A stretch of DNA of 64,000 nt from Semisulcospira habei (lineage: Eukaryota; Mollusca; Gastropoda; Semisulcospiridae). The notes beneath the pieces are model-generated. The model ran no database searches and was not told the DNA's origin. It worked only from the letters and a program-made list of their open reading frames with translations. The position numbers and the translations under genes are program-made. Location: the NCBI GenBank assembly GCA_036245525.1, contig BTPG01000005.1, positions 248,001 through 312,000 on the forward strand. The letters run 5' to 3'. Shown here piece after piece: positions 9,692 through 21,145 of this stretch (its first letter is position 1; each line of letters starts with the position of its first letter).

Positions 9692-9898
9692 ATTAATTTT
9701 TCTCTAAAATGTATTTTTTCGAAAAATACTTACCGATGACATGACTGTCAGGAAATAGTCTACTTGCTTTCCAATTTTAGCCTAAGACCCAAAGAGTCCC
9801 CCCAGGAGGCTCTCGGGGATCCCTAACAGGGGCGAGAGTAGCCTCCCCTGCCCATCCGGTCACGTGCCCGGTGGTGTCTCCTTTAGCCAGTTGTCTAC
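9692..9898 (+). repeat. DIRS inverted terminal repeat, left
   Basis: Positions 9741-9898 match the reverse complement of 15857-16010, including CCGATGACATGACTGTCAGG, CAATTTTAGCCTAAGACCC and GTGTCTCCTTTAGCCAG. The outer ~50 bp (9692-9745) is unique to this end, as in DIRS elements, where the two terminal repeats differ at their tips. Confidence 0.85.
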
Positions 9899-9937
9899 GG
9901 AGTTACCAGCGGCAAGCGGGGAGGAGGGAGGGACCTC

Positions 9938-10037
9938 CGAGTCATGTCATCGGTAAGTATTTTTCGAAAAAATACATTTTAGAGAAAAATTAATTTGTTT
10001 CCTCAAAACACATTACCGATGACATGACTGTCAGGAA
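9938..10037 (+). repeat. DIRS internal complementary region (ICR)
   Basis: The first half (9938-9993) is the reverse complement of the left outer end; the second half (9994-10037, TTTCCTCAAAACACATTACC...) is the reverse complement of the right outer end at 15990-16034. The two halves meet where the ends would join in a circle. It lies between the recombinase and the 3' terminal repeat, the known ICR position in DIRS1-type elements. Confidence 0.8.
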
Positions 10038-10228
10038 GAATGCCAAAAAGGAGGAGGGTGCCGCACAATCCCTTTAAGAAACCTCTTCAGGGACGAAGAC
10101 GGCCCCGTCACTCCTGATCACACACTCCCGACAATTTTAGCGAAGTGCCACTTAAGCGCCGAGGGCGCCTGGAGGGAGTGTTGCGCCGCAGAAGTTGCCC
10201 ACCAGCGTAAGGTTGTCGCGCTGGACTG

Positions 10229-11330
10229 TCAGGGCACGGAAGTAGAAGCGGGCGATGGTAGATTCATCCTGCCACCCCACCGCAGCCACAGTGTCCTTGA
10301 CCACACAGGCGCGGCGAAGGCGAGACGTGCGGCCCTAGCGCGCACTCCATGGGCGCGGTTCCTCAGTGCCTCGGCTCCCTGTGGGGAGAGGTCGCAAAAG
10401 GCGGACCGTAATACCCAGGGGAGCGAGGAGGAGAACGTTTGGGCTGAGAAGCCGGGTCTGCCGGTGGGCGGCGGCAAGAGACGAGTCCGTCCCCTCCGCA
10501 TGGATTTGGAGCGACGCAGGTAGATACGAAGAGCCTGCACCGGATCTTGCTGCGGAGTCCCCCGAGGAAGCCGGGTCGTGTAAGCGGCCGAGTGGCGATG
10601 ACCGGAGGCGCTGTCAAGAGAGACCTAGGCTGAGCGAGAAGGATCCGGGAGTAGCCGAACGGAGCCATCCACTCGGAACTGCAGGCCGGCGGGGCGAGAC
10701 GAGAGCGTGTGGAGCTCGCTGACGCGGGCGCCGTGGCGAGGGCCATCAGGAAGCAGGTCTCCGAGTCACGTCAGCGAAGCGGGCCAGATGGAGCGGTTCA
10801 ATGGTCCGAAGTCAGCCAGGGGAGGACCAGGGAGGTCCCAGCGCGGGACAAGGGAGCGGGAGACCGGACGCTGCACGCCGAAACGCACCATAAGGTCGGG
10901 CAGGTCCTTGCAGGCGCTGGGTCGGGACGGCCGAGGTGACAGTAGGCGTCGGCGATCAAGAGGGATAGCTGCTGCACCAGAGGGGAGCCAACCTTGGTCT
11001 TGGACGAGCCAGCGAAGAAGTCCGCGAGCTCAGGAGTCGTCAGGCCGACGGTGGAGAGGCGGCGGTCAGAGTACCAGGCACGAAGCACGCCACTTTCCCT
11101 CGTAGACACGTCTGGTAGAAGGTCTGCGGGCTGAAGCGATAGCGTCCGCAGTCGCACTCGAGAAGCCTCAGCAGAGAGAGCTTGCCGCACAATCGCCAGG
11201 CGTGTAGGAGAAGTCGCTCGGGGCAGGGGTGGAAGAGCGGCTGTCGGCGCTGCTCGAGCATCGTGCGGGGGTGGGAAGAGGGAGGGTGAGCCCGTGGCGA
11301 GACTGGGAAGGTCGGAAGTCCACGATCCGG
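10229..11330 (-). pseudogene. DIRS tyrosine recombinase remnant
   Basis: On the minus strand, about 11200-10980 encodes RLAIVRQALSAEASR, RAWYSDRRLSTVGLTTPELA and ADAYCHLG, matching the N-terminal core-binding domain of DIRS recombinases. About 10540-10300 encodes ALRIYLRRSKSMRRGRTRLL and LSPQGAEALRNRAHGVRARA, matching the catalytic part near the conserved Arg/His segment. The pieces are in different frames with interrupting stops, so no functional enzyme is encoded. In life the enzyme integrates a circular DNA by site-specific recombination. Confidence 0.65.
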
Positions 11331-11399
11331 TCCGGGAGAACGGCCACCAGGAGAAAGACTGCGTTGCATCCCCGGAGGCTGAGCAGGACATGAGGACCA

Positions 11400-12790
11400 G
11401 GATCGCCGGAGGGTAGGTGTAAGCGACCAGACTGTCCCAAGGGATCGAAGCGCATCGACTGCCCAGGCCAGGGGTCAGGAAACGGGGAGAGGGGAAGCCG
11501 GAGGCTCCACGTCGTGGCGAAGAGAACAAGGGGGGGGGGGGGGGGGGGGGGTCTTCCAACGAGCGCAAAACCAGCGAAGGATGTCCCAGCGTAGGGCGCA
11601 ATCCGTGTGAAGAAGCTGCCTCCGTCGCAAGAGGTAGGCTGCCAGGACGAACAGGTGACCTGGAGTGTGACGGGCTGGGAAGGAAAGTCGCTGTCCTCGC
11701 ACCAGCGAAGGGGGCGATAGAGGAGGAAGCAGAGGTCGGGAGAGCGGGTTCCTCCTGCGTCTAAGGCAAGCCACGAATGAGAGGTTGTCGGAAGGACGAG
11801 GAGGTCCTGAGTCCGAAGATCGTATTGCCAAGCGCCGAGGGCCTGCAGACTGCAACCAATCCCAGCGGGTTGACGTGCCGCGAAGTCAGGTTCGCGGGCC
11901 AGCGGCCGGCCGACGAGCGAAAATTCGGAAGAAGGAGAGCGCCCCAACCGTCGAGACCGGCAACGACGCAGCGAGAGACGGGCAGTGGCGGGGTCAGGGG
12001 GAATCCGGGAGCCGAGCCAAGAATGTCCGTCCAGCAAAGCCGATGGGCTGCAGCAAGGAGAGATCGGCACCAGGGTAGAGAGAACGCCGGAGGACGGCTC
12101 CAGAGGCGGAGTACAGAAGACCGAGGGAAGGAGATCAGCCGCCGCACTCATCAGGAGGAGGAGCTGGAGCCGCAGGCAGGAGGGGACCGCCGCGTCTGCA
12201 GCTACCCGCGGGCTAGAAGGCACGAACTGGATCCGAGGCTCGGGAAGACGCACCAAGTTGCGGTCGGTCACCAAATCCATCTCCAGGTGAACAAGAGACG
12301 AGAGGCGAGAGGTCGGACTGTTGGCGCTGACCAGGGCGACCAGGCGAGCAAACCGGAGGAGGAGAGCATCCCTGCCCTACGAAGCGGGACCACTGACTGA
12401 TACCGCAGAAGCAGGTCGACCAAGGAGGAGAACGGCTGGCGGAAGATCGAAGGTCTCGGGCAACCAAGGCATCCACGATCCACGCAAGGACCCAGGGCTG
12501 AGGGGGAGACCACACCGGAGAGGCCGAGCTGGAAACGGTCCCGTCGACGGCAAGCGAAGACAACGGCGGGGGCGGGAGGCAGGGGACGCATAGAAGCAAC
12601 GGGTAGGTCCAGGCTGGCGGCGACGACCAAGGGCTGAAGGCGACGTGAAGGGTCCGAAGCGGGGGAGCTGTGCCGAGCGACGAGCAGCATCGCAACTTCC
12701 CAAGGACGAGCGGAGACCTGCGCGCGAAGGGCGAGGGCCTTGGCCCGAAGGGGCGGGAACTCAATCCACAAGGGTGGCGCTGGGCCCACA
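11400..12790 (-). pseudogene. DIRS reverse transcriptase / RNase H remnant
   Basis: About 11960-11860 encodes GLDGWGALLLPNFRSSAGRW and then SRHVN, the pattern of DIRS-family RNase H (a Gly-Trp-Gly then His-Val/Ile-Asn about 20 residues on). Downstream, in element orientation, come TLQV-type, FATTWSLRLPLSPFPDPW and HVLLSLRG-like blocks typical of the segment between RNase H and recombinase. RT-like sequence upstream (12800-12290) is weaker. Several frameshifts and a poly-G tract (11530-11551) interrupt it. Confidence 0.6.
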
Positions 12791-13639
12791 GGCCTAGAAG
12801 GGTTCCTTCAGAGACTGCCAGGCAGGGCCGAAGACGCGGGTACCCACAGGAGCACGGTAGAGCTGCGACGTCGCATCAGGGGAGATGGTCAGGAAGGAGC
12901 CAGGCTGCCGCGAACGAAGGAAGGCAAGGGGCGGAGGGTTCGAAGCCACGCGGAAGATCCGCTAGAGCTGGGAAGGGTTGCCGCAAGCACGAGCGCCGGC
13001 GGAACCACCGGAGGCAGCGAGCACGATGGGGAGCGAGTGGCCAGCGAACCAGGGAGCGGAAGGCTAGGACGCCAGCAGGCCAGCGGCGAACGCAGGACGC
13101 CAAGTCAACCACCGGAGAGGGTCGGGGAGACGCTGGAGGCGAAGGGAGCAGGGAAGAGGATGTCCCGAGGAGAACGACTGCGCCGAGCACAAGGCGAAGG
13201 TCGACAGGGACACCGGAGTGAGTCGAGCGGGCGGGCGACGAACGCCGGGCACCTCAACTATCCAGGCGACGAGGGCGAAGACGTCGATCCCCACTGCACT
13301 GGGCGTACCCCAAGGGGCACCCATCCAAGCGCTAACAGAGCGCGACGTAGCTTCACTTCGGTGAACAGACGAGAACCGGTGAAAACGTGGAAAGGCCGTA
13401 GGCGCCAGGGGAAACGGCCCGAAGTCCCGAGGTACGTGAAGGACGAACCAGACGCAGAGCGCAAGGCCCAAGGAGGGGGCACGAAACTGGCTGGGGGACT
13501 CGACGGAGGAGTCAGCGGGTTGGAAGGAGGGCCAAAGGCCAACTAGGGTACCAACAGGCAATAAGGGTCGCGGTGCCCGGGGCTCAAGGAGGGGGGCACG
13601 TAACAGGCTATGCGACTGGTCGTAGAAGTCTGCGGGTTT

Positions 13640-14190
13640 AGAAGGGGGGGCCTTAAGGCCCACACGCCTAGAACCAGGCGACAGTGGTCGCAGTGCTCGG
13701 GGCTCCTTCTCCAGGAGCGGGGCACGACTAGACGGACAGGCCGAAAGGCCGACGCGTCTGCGAACAGGCGACAGCAGTCGCAGTGCTCGGGGCTCCTTCT
13801 CAAGGAGCGGGGCACGAATAGACGAAGGGGCCGAAAGGCCAACGCGTGTACTCACAGGCGACAGCAGTCGCAGTGCACGGGGCTCCTTCTCAAGGAGCGG
13901 GGCACGACTGGATGGAGAGGCCAAAAGGCCGACGCGTCTTCTCACAGGCGACAGTGGTCGCAGTGCTCGGGGCTCCTTCTCAAGGAGCGGGGCACAATTA
14001 GACGAAGAGGCCGAAGGACCAACGTGTGTACTCACAGGCGACAGCGGTCGCAGTGCTCGGGCTCCTTCTCAAGGAGCGGGGCACCATTAGACGGAGAGGC
14101 CGCAAGGCCGACGCGTCTGCTAACAGGCGACAGAGGTCGCAGTGCCCGGGGCTCATGGAGGGGGGCACTAAGCCGGCTAGGCGACTCGCC
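13640..14190. repeat. 90-bp GC-rich tandem repeat inside the DIRS element
   Basis: GTCGCAGTGCTCGGGGCTCC recurs at about 90-bp steps (near 13688, 13778, 13868, 13958, 14048) with GGAGCGGGGCACGA and AGGCCGACGCGT in each unit. It lies in the ORF1-side half of the element. Confidence 0.85.
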
Positions 14191-14600
14191 GGAGGAGTCA
14201 GCGGGCTCAGGAGGGGCCGCGAGGCCAAGCGTCAACTTCTTTTTTTTTTTTTTTTTGTATCACGGGCGACAAGGTCGCGGTGCCCGGGGCTCAAAGAGGG
14301 GGGCACGTAGCCGGCTAGGCGACTCGCCGGAGGAGTCAGCGGGCTTAGAAGAAGGGCCGAAGGCCGACGCTTAACGAATTAGCGACAAGGGTCGCGGTGC
14401 CCGGGGCTCAAGGAGGGGGGCACGTAGCCGGCTTGGCGACTCGCCGGAGGAGTCAGCGGGCTTAAGGTTTGGCCGAAGGCCGACGCGTGAACTAAAGGCG
14501 ACAAGGTCGCGGTGCCCGGGGCTCCTGTTTTAAAGAGGGGGGCATGTAGCCGGCTTGGCGACTCGCCGGAGGAGTCAGCGGGCTTAACGCGTCTACAAAT
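14140..14600. repeat. ~112-140 bp GC-rich tandem repeat inside the DIRS element
   Basis: Four units carrying GTGCCCGGGGCTCA and GGCGACTCGCCGGAGGAGTC and then AGCGGGCT; one unit has a T17 insertion near 14240. They are related to the 90-bp units just upstream. Confidence 0.85.
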
Positions 14601-14989
14601 AAGCTACAAACTTACCAGGGATGTGAGGTGTGGGTATCCCAAGTCCGAGGGGAGCTTGAACAATCCCACCGTGCCGCGGGAGGTCCCCAGGAAGGCGGAA
14701 GGTCGCGGGTCGCTCGGCGGTGGAACCAGAGTAGAGACCGAGAACCTCCAGTCAAGAGGGGCAGCCAGCGCAGCTGATGACAGAGGAGCAGGCGGCACCC
14801 GGTCGACAGACTGTGTGGCAGACACCAGGCCACGAAGTCGCCGTCCTGGGCAGATGCGCACTTGGTACTGCAACACATACCCATACATGAAAGGTGACGG
14901 GCGGCGGGCAACTAACGCCACCAGGTAAAGCTCCGAAGTAAGTAATGAGCGAAACTCAACGTGAAATGCGGAGAGAAAACAAACAGAAG

Positions 14990-15660
14990 TCTGAGCCAAG
15001 CACGACGTCCGGCCCCGCAGGGCGAGACGTAGGGAGCGGCTGAGACGTTACCTTTTCATGGCGGAACGGCAGAGTGGCGAAGCACAGGCACCGGACACTA
15101 GGTCACTGGAAGTCGCCGTACTGGGGAGAGGCGCACTTGGTAACTGCAACCCAAACCCAAACATGCAAGGCGACCGGCGGCGGGTAACAACGCCGCCATT
15201 TAAAGCTTCGAAATTTAAGAAACACACGAAACTGACAGTGAAATGCAATGAGAAAAACAACAGTAGCTCGAGCGAAGCCCGACGTCCGGCCGGGCCCGGC
15301 GAGACGTAGGAAGCGGCCGAGACTTTACCTTTCCATGGCGGAACGGCCGAGTGACGAAGCACAAAGTACCGGACAGTAGGTCACTAGAAGTCGCCGTACT
15401 GGGGAGAGGCGCACTTGGTAACTGCAACCCATACCCAAACATGAAAGGCGACCGGCGGCTGTTAACGAACCCCGCCATTTAAAGCTTCGAAATCAAGAAA
15501 CACTGGAAACTCCCCGTGAAACGCGGAGAGAAAACAACAGTAGCTCGAGCGAAGCCCGACGTCCGGCCCAGCCAGGCGAGACGTAGGAAACGGCCGAGAC
15601 TTTACCTATCCATGGCGGAATGGCAGGGTGACGAAGCACAAGCCCGCGCGACGGAAGCCT
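14990..15660. repeat. ~278-bp repeat, three units, inside the DIRS element
   Basis: AAGC(A/C)CGACGTCCGGCC, GGCGAGACGTAGG and TACCTTTCCATGGCGGAA recur at about 15000, 15277 and 15550, with the intervening sequence also similar. No coding sequence recognised. Confidence 0.8.
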
Positions 15661-15856
15661 AGAAGGTTCCAGGGCCAGCCAAGTGCACGAGGCACAGACG
15701 AGGGCTAACAGCGAAGACGGAGGCCACGCCAGAAGCAGTAGACGAGAGGCTAGGCGAAGGCAGGCCGGTAAGGGACGGTCGAACCGTACACAGTCTATCC
15801 AAGGGTCAGAGGCTCAGGTAAAAGCGTCCGAACGCTAACAGCGAAGTAGACAACTG

Positions 15857-16034
15857 GCTAAAGGAGACACCACCGGGCACGTGACCGGATGGGCAGGGGA
15901 GGCTACTCTCGCCCCTGTTAGGGATCCCCAAGAGCCTCCTGGGGGGACCCTTTGGGTCTTAGGCTAAAATTGGTAAGCAAGTAGACTATTTCCTGACAGT
16001 CATGTCATCGGTAATGTGTTTTGAGGAAACAAAT
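15857..16034 (-). repeat. DIRS inverted terminal repeat, right
   Basis: Reverse-complement partner of 9741-9898. Its outer end (TAATGTGTTTTGAGGAAACA, then AAT) is the part reproduced in the second half of the internal complementary region. Confidence 0.85.
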
Positions 16035-16059
16035 GTATTTTTGTTACCGACACCAACAA

Positions 16060-16253
<194 letters not shown>

Positions 16254-16331
16254 TTAAGTGGTTAAGGAAATGCCCAGCAAAAGGTGATCAACAGTAACAG
16301 CATGCACCGCTCTAACTCTAAGTAGAAGTCA

Positions 16332-16367
<36 letters not shown>
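16332..16367. repeat. Poly-G tract (~34 bp)
   Basis: Uninterrupted G run; likely unstable, and its length in the assembly is unreliable. Confidence 0.9.
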
Positions 16368-16522
16368 ACCAATTCTGCTCACCCATCCCCAAATGCAAGA
16401 TTTCCTGTCAAGCGAGGCAGTCATGTATCTGGGAGCTCATATGGACAAAGAGATTTCACAACAGAAAAATGTCAGATTGACACTTTTCATCCTGATACAC
16501 TTTTGCTTGAAATAAATTGGAC

Positions 16523-16605
16523 TATGATAGTTCAAGGGTGGTGCCAGAATAAATTGGCGCCTGAGGTACCAAGCTATTCTGGCACCACTTTGAACTCAAA
16601 TGGCG
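16523..16605. mobile_element. Foldback element H1
   Basis: GGTGGTGCCAGAAT...ATTCTGGCACCACT arms; the left inner arm is altered (AAATTGGCGCC), so the palindrome is imperfect. Confidence 0.75.
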
Positions 16606-16688
16606 GATCTAACTCCTAATCTGCAACAGAGCCTTCATAGGACAATAAGCAAAATTTACCAACTCAGCCTCAGGATGTAATGGGTTAA

Positions 16689-17653
16689 CCCATATCCATC
16701 TGGAAGACACTTCCAGTCAGGCACTCTGTGAGCTAAGAGGCCTTACAGAGAGTGCCTGCTCAGAGCTGACCGTTTTTTAGGAAATTTTAGTGCACGAGTG
16801 GTAGTTGTATAAAAGGCTTAAAACAGTCTCAACCCCACCCTAAAACATTAAGTGTTGCATATCAGCAGATTCAGCATTGAATATACTAGCTATCCATGTA
16901 AAAATAAACTGAGAAAAAGAAAACAGAAAAAAATTATTTTAGTGTAAAAGTGAGTCTATTGCAAAAATGTTCACATACCTTGTGTTCAAGTACATTATTT
17001 CAATAGAAGGATCCAAAATCACTGCAGCATATATGCCTGTAAAATATACACACTTCTATTTTCTGCCTAATAAAAAAAGAATGAATGAAATCCATCAAGT
17101 GGTTTGAAAACTACACATTTTCTATTGACGCAAGGAATAAAATTGTCACGTTGCCAGCCATCTTGAAACCCAGGAAAATCATCGTTGTCTTCCACACTAT
17201 CGCCGAAAATTTGACGAACTAAATCACTCAACTCATCGTAAACTTGTACATCTCGAATCTCCACCAACTCTTCATCTTCCCCTAATATGTTGTCGTCAGG
17301 ATCTAATTCAAAATCGCCGCTTGTATCGCTCACGTCCTCTCTCTCACCTGGCTCGGCCATCATGCTCGATGTATTCACTCTAACACGCGGCGAAAATTAG
17401 GGTAAAAAAGGCTTACAACTTCCGGCAAATTCTCGGTCGGAACTGGGAAAAGTGAACATATTTCGATGACGTTTAGAGCACTAACCTGTGATGTCATGGG
17501 AAGTAGGGGTTTACGTGTACACAGAGGGACACAGGGGAACCACCTAAACTACGCGTCGGCGAGTATACCGTCGGAAAGGGGGGCCTACGCGCGGCGGAGT
17601 ATTCCGATGGAAATGGGTGTGTACGCACGCGGGCGTATACCGATGGATATGGG
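16689..17653 (-). mobile_element. piggyBac-like element, copy 2 (965 bp)
   Basis: Same TIRs as copy 1 (CCCATATCCATC / GATGGATATGGG), flanked by TTAA at 16685-16688 and 17654-17657. The left flank (CTCAGGATGTAATGGGTTAA) resembles the outer flank of foldback family H1, so again the insertion used a TTAA supplied by that repeat. Confidence 0.85.
17067..17378 (-). pseudogene. Truncated piggyBac-type transposase N-terminus (copy 2)
   Basis: Nearly the same 98 residues as 8037-8333, with a slightly different tail caused by the extra ~17 bp near 17079. No catalytic core. Its preservation in two copies suggests they derive from one deleted master. Confidence 0.6.
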
Positions 17654-17828
17654 TTAAAGGAAGGGCTACCACTAGTACCAGGCTCCAAGATTTCACACTT
17701 GGACGGTTGTCAGAATGGCTACTAGGGTATTAGAAGATTTGATCCTCCCTGAATCACACTGTGGCTACGCACCTATTCCGGTATCCTGCACTTATTTGCT
17801 GTAACAGGATACAGATCAACCAGAATAG

Positions 17829-17894
17829 TTCAAGGGTGGTGCCAGAAGAGCTTGGCACCACAAGGTGCCAAGCTCCTCTGGCACTACCCTTGAG
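17829..17894. mobile_element. Foldback element H1
   Basis: AGGGTGGTGCCAGAAGAGCTTGG / CCAAGCTCCTCTGGCACTACCCT arms around CACCACAAGGTG; lies in the first unit of the local duplication. Confidence 0.8.
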
Positions 17895-18710
17895 GTCAAC
17901 TCGCAAATTTAGGAATTTTTTTCATTCTACTTTCTATTGCCCAATGCATTAATGTTCAGAAAGCCAATCTCTAGATTTCTGTGCACAACTGACTGTTTAC
18001 AGTTTTCATAACTGTTTGCCAAACTTCAAGCCACACACAAATCTGAATGTGCAACATCAACTAGAAGCATGGCAATGTTCATATTCCGTCAGACACAACC
18101 ACTAAGCCTGTACAGAGGCAAAACGGCTATTAGTTGACGGTTATAGGTGCTTAGGCATTTTCACTCTGCAGTCAATAAATTCACATACAGGGCACAGATG
18201 GAGAGCTAACAGAACAAGAATGGCTCACACGTATGATCGAACCAAAATGTTGATAAACACTATATTCTGTCCCAAAATTGGCATTTTTAACACATTTGTT
18301 GACCTTATGTGACCTTACCGGGGGGTCATCCAAAATCACTTGCATGGAAAGGTCTTGCCAAATGGTACCTCTGTACCAAGTTTGGGTTTGAAGCTGAAAA
18401 TAGTCTTGAGATGAGACAGTTTTGGTAAAAATATGGCTATTTTTTTATACCTATTTCTCGATGCCCGAGACCTTTACCTTTGAGCAAGGTTATTGAATTT
18501 GCTATGTTCAGATAGGTTTTACCACAAAGTATCCATGGGCCAAATGTGAAGACTGTAGCTTCAAGAAAATGTTTTCACACTTGGACGGTTGTCCGAATGG
18601 CTACTAGGGTCCTAGCAGTTTTGGTCCTCCCTGAATCACACTGTGGCTACGCACATATTCCCATATCCTGCACCTATTTTCTGCAACAGGATACAGATCA
18701 ACCATAACAG

Positions 18711-18776
18711 TTTAAGGGTGGTGCCAGAGGAGCCTGGTGCCTCAAGGCACCAAGCTTTTCTGGCACTACCCTTGAG
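18711..18776. mobile_element. Foldback element H1
   Basis: The paralogous copy in the second unit of the duplication; its arms have diverged (GAGCCTGGTGCC / GGCACCAAGCTTT), consistent with duplication after insertion. Confidence 0.8.
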
Positions 18777-19251
18777 CTTCTGACATGTCATGGTCAGTCT
18801 GTCCCCCAAATTGTACTGTGATCCTCAGAGGACAACTCGCAAATTTAGGATTTTTTTAATTTTATTGCGCAATGCATTAATGTTCAGAATATAAATCTCC
18901 AGATTTCTGTGCATAATAGACAGTTAAAAATGTTCAAAACTGTTTGCCAAACCTCAAGCCACACACAAATCTGAATGTGCAACGTCAACTGGAAGCATGG
19001 CAAATTTCATATCCCGTCAGACGCAACCGCAAAGCCTGTACAGAGGCAAAACGGCTATTAGTTGACGGGTGAAAGAAAGGTCCCTAGTCATTTTCACTCT
19101 ACAGTCGATAAATTCATGTACAGGGCACATACGGACACCTAACAGAAAAGCTGGAGAAAACACTCATCATTTTTCAACACTATTTAGCATACACAGATAC
19201 TCACAATTTGCTTTGTTTAGAGTCAAAGAGTTTTTTCACCACGAAAAGCTA

Positions 19252-19395
<144 letters not shown>

Positions 19396-20355
19396 TCAAA
19401 CATTTAAATACAAAATGTATTACATGACTGGACTAGTCAAAGCAGGGCTCGAAATTAGCGGGGGCCCGGGGCCAAAAACCCGCAAAGTTGATTTCGGGCT
19501 CGGAAAGTTGAAAAACGAAGGGCCTGCTTGGCCCGCAAAATAATTCGTCTGCTACTGCTAGCTCTACTCGGCAGTTTCGTATTTGGGCAAAGGGAAGCAA
19601 CCCACACCGGTGCCCTAAATTTGGACAGAAGTGTAATATGAATAGATGATTGAAAAAAAAAAAAAAGGCAAAATCTGTTTGTGTAACTTTAGTTTATCAG
19701 GAAGAGTACTGTTAAGTTTAGTTCCCTTTCATGGTTTTGTTTTGAACTTTTGTGCATTGAGGTCAGATTTTTTGTTAGGTTACTCATATTAAAAATTTAA
19801 TGATGTGTATTGTGCAATACTCAGTCACAAAACTGAAAAGTATTATACAAGAGACTCACTTGATTTTTTTTCTATCAGTGTTTCCCACAGCTTTTTTTTC
19901 AGAGAGTCCTTGGGACTCTCTGGTGCAAAATTTCAAGAGTCCCCTTACAAAATTTGAGAGTACCCGTACAATTCCTACATTTACCTTGATTTTGATTACC
20001 AACATCACGGACACACAAATACGCCTCAAAAGCCAAACAAAGCTTAGTTTTCAATGCAACTTTATTGAAAATTATGAATAGCCATAAAACAAGCAACACA
20101 ACAAAAGGAATACTGTTCTGATAAATGTTACAAAGGAATCCATCATTGACTAGAGGAACCTTAAAATCACATAAAATGACCATAGAACAAACATGAAATG
20201 GTCATACGACAATTTACACACATCACCTGCATGTACTGAGAAATTGTCTCTGTAAAAGCAGTTAGTGTTAGAGGGGACTAAGTCGATGACCAGAAGAAAA
20301 AAAAAGAGACAAAAAAATCTGTTCAACTGCGTATTACAGACAAGATCATCATTGC

Positions 20356-20545
20356 CTAGTCTAGGGAGAACTGAAAATGATGATTCAACATCATGCACAC
20401 TTTCTGTAGTGGCCACATCGTAGACATTTCTTGTTGAAGTTGCTTCTCTTGATAGCATGCCATTGCCTTCCGCTGCTGGATCACGGTACATGAATAAATT
20501 GATGCTTTGTGGCAATCACTACCCAAGTGGCGAGTGAGAGCAGTT
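20356..20545 (-). pseudogene. ZNF862-like / hAT fragment, exon 2
   Basis: Acceptor TTCTTCAG|AACTGC; joined in phase to exon 1 it reads TALTRHLGSDCHK, the C-terminal His/Cys half of a TTF/BED-like finger, followed by short unrelated sequence and a stop at 20356-20358. The transposase body is missing. Confidence 0.6.
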
Positions 20546-20576
20546 CTGAAGAATAAAACCCCAACACTTTACATTA

Positions 20577-20651
20577 GACAGAGAGACAGAGGGAGGGAGG
20601 GAGAGAGAGAGTTGAGAGAGAGAGACGGGAGGGGGGTGGGGGGGGGGGGTA
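20577..20651. repeat. GA-rich microsatellite with poly-G
   Basis: GAGAGACAGAGGGAGGGAGG-type run followed by a G10 tract. Confidence 0.9.
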
Positions 20652-20795
20652 GATACTAAAAAGCTTCCACTCAAATGAACTTGTTTGTCAATGTGTAACT
20701 AAAACTAAAAGGACTAAACATCAAGACAGTACAAAATCACAATCAGTGACACTTGGACTGCACTCTTCTTCTTCTTCGAAAATTGAAAAACTCAC

Positions 20796-21145
20796 CTTTG
20801 AAAATTCGAAGCGCCTTCAACAAATTTGTTTCCCGACTTGGACTGCTTGCGGCCCTCTGCCGCCTCGGTGCAAACCTTGCAGAACATTTTTCCATCTTCA
20901 AAGTTTAACCACGGGAAGTCATGCAGCCACGAGTCGTTAATGCGACGTTTCTTCGCAGCTGATTCACCAGTGCCGGTTGAGTCCTCTTGCTCCGGTTCCG
21001 TGTCTCTCGGTCGGGTTTGTTTGTCTTTCTTCCCATCCGCCTTCGGGGCCGATGATGTCAGAGTTTGGCTTTCAAGTTCAACGATTGCATCGTCTTCCGC
21101 ATTTCTGCGGGTTATCGTTTTTCGTAGCCATGTGTCGAGCGACAT
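20796..21145 (-). pseudogene. ZNF862-like / hAT fragment, exon 1
   Basis: 116 codons from ATG 21143-21145 to donor CAAAG|GTGAGT. It has an N-terminal Lys/Glu-rich leader with a KKRR signal, then WLHDFPWLNFEDGKMFCKVC and KFVEGASNFQR, the TTF/BED-type zinc-binding motif of ZNF862-like hAT-derived proteins. It lies wholly within the nested transposon, so it is element cargo, not a host gene. Confidence 0.65.

Larger units (their letters stand above)
9692..16034 (-). mobile_element. DIRS-type tyrosine-recombinase retrotransposon, degenerate
   Basis: 6.3 kb, strongly GC-rich against AT-rich surroundings, inserted in NAA15 intron 4. The ends are inverted repeats, and an internal region (9938-10037) is complementary to the joined outer ends, the diagnostic DIRS layout. 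Remnants of RT, RNase H and a tyrosine recombinase are recognisable on the minus strand in that order, spread over shifting frames with stops. The Arg/Pro-rich open frames on the plus strand are by-products of base composition. No target duplication is expected for this class and none was seen. Confidence 0.8.
17688..19170 (+). repeat. Local direct duplication (~0.6-kb units, ~875 bp apart)
   Basis: TTCACACTTGGACGGTTGTC, CCTCCCTGAATCACACTGTG, GCCACACACAAATCTGAATG and GGCAAAACGGCTATTAGTTG each occur in both halves (17688-18250 and 18570-19170) in the same order, with an H1 hairpin inside each. An ancient duplication within NAA15 intron 3. Confidence 0.85.

Noticed and set aside
10363..15362. 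Many Arg/Gly/Pro-rich ORFs of 80-370 codons on both strands
   Set aside because: High GC content suppresses stops. Only minus-strand segments with DIRS RNase H and recombinase motifs were kept, as broken remnants.
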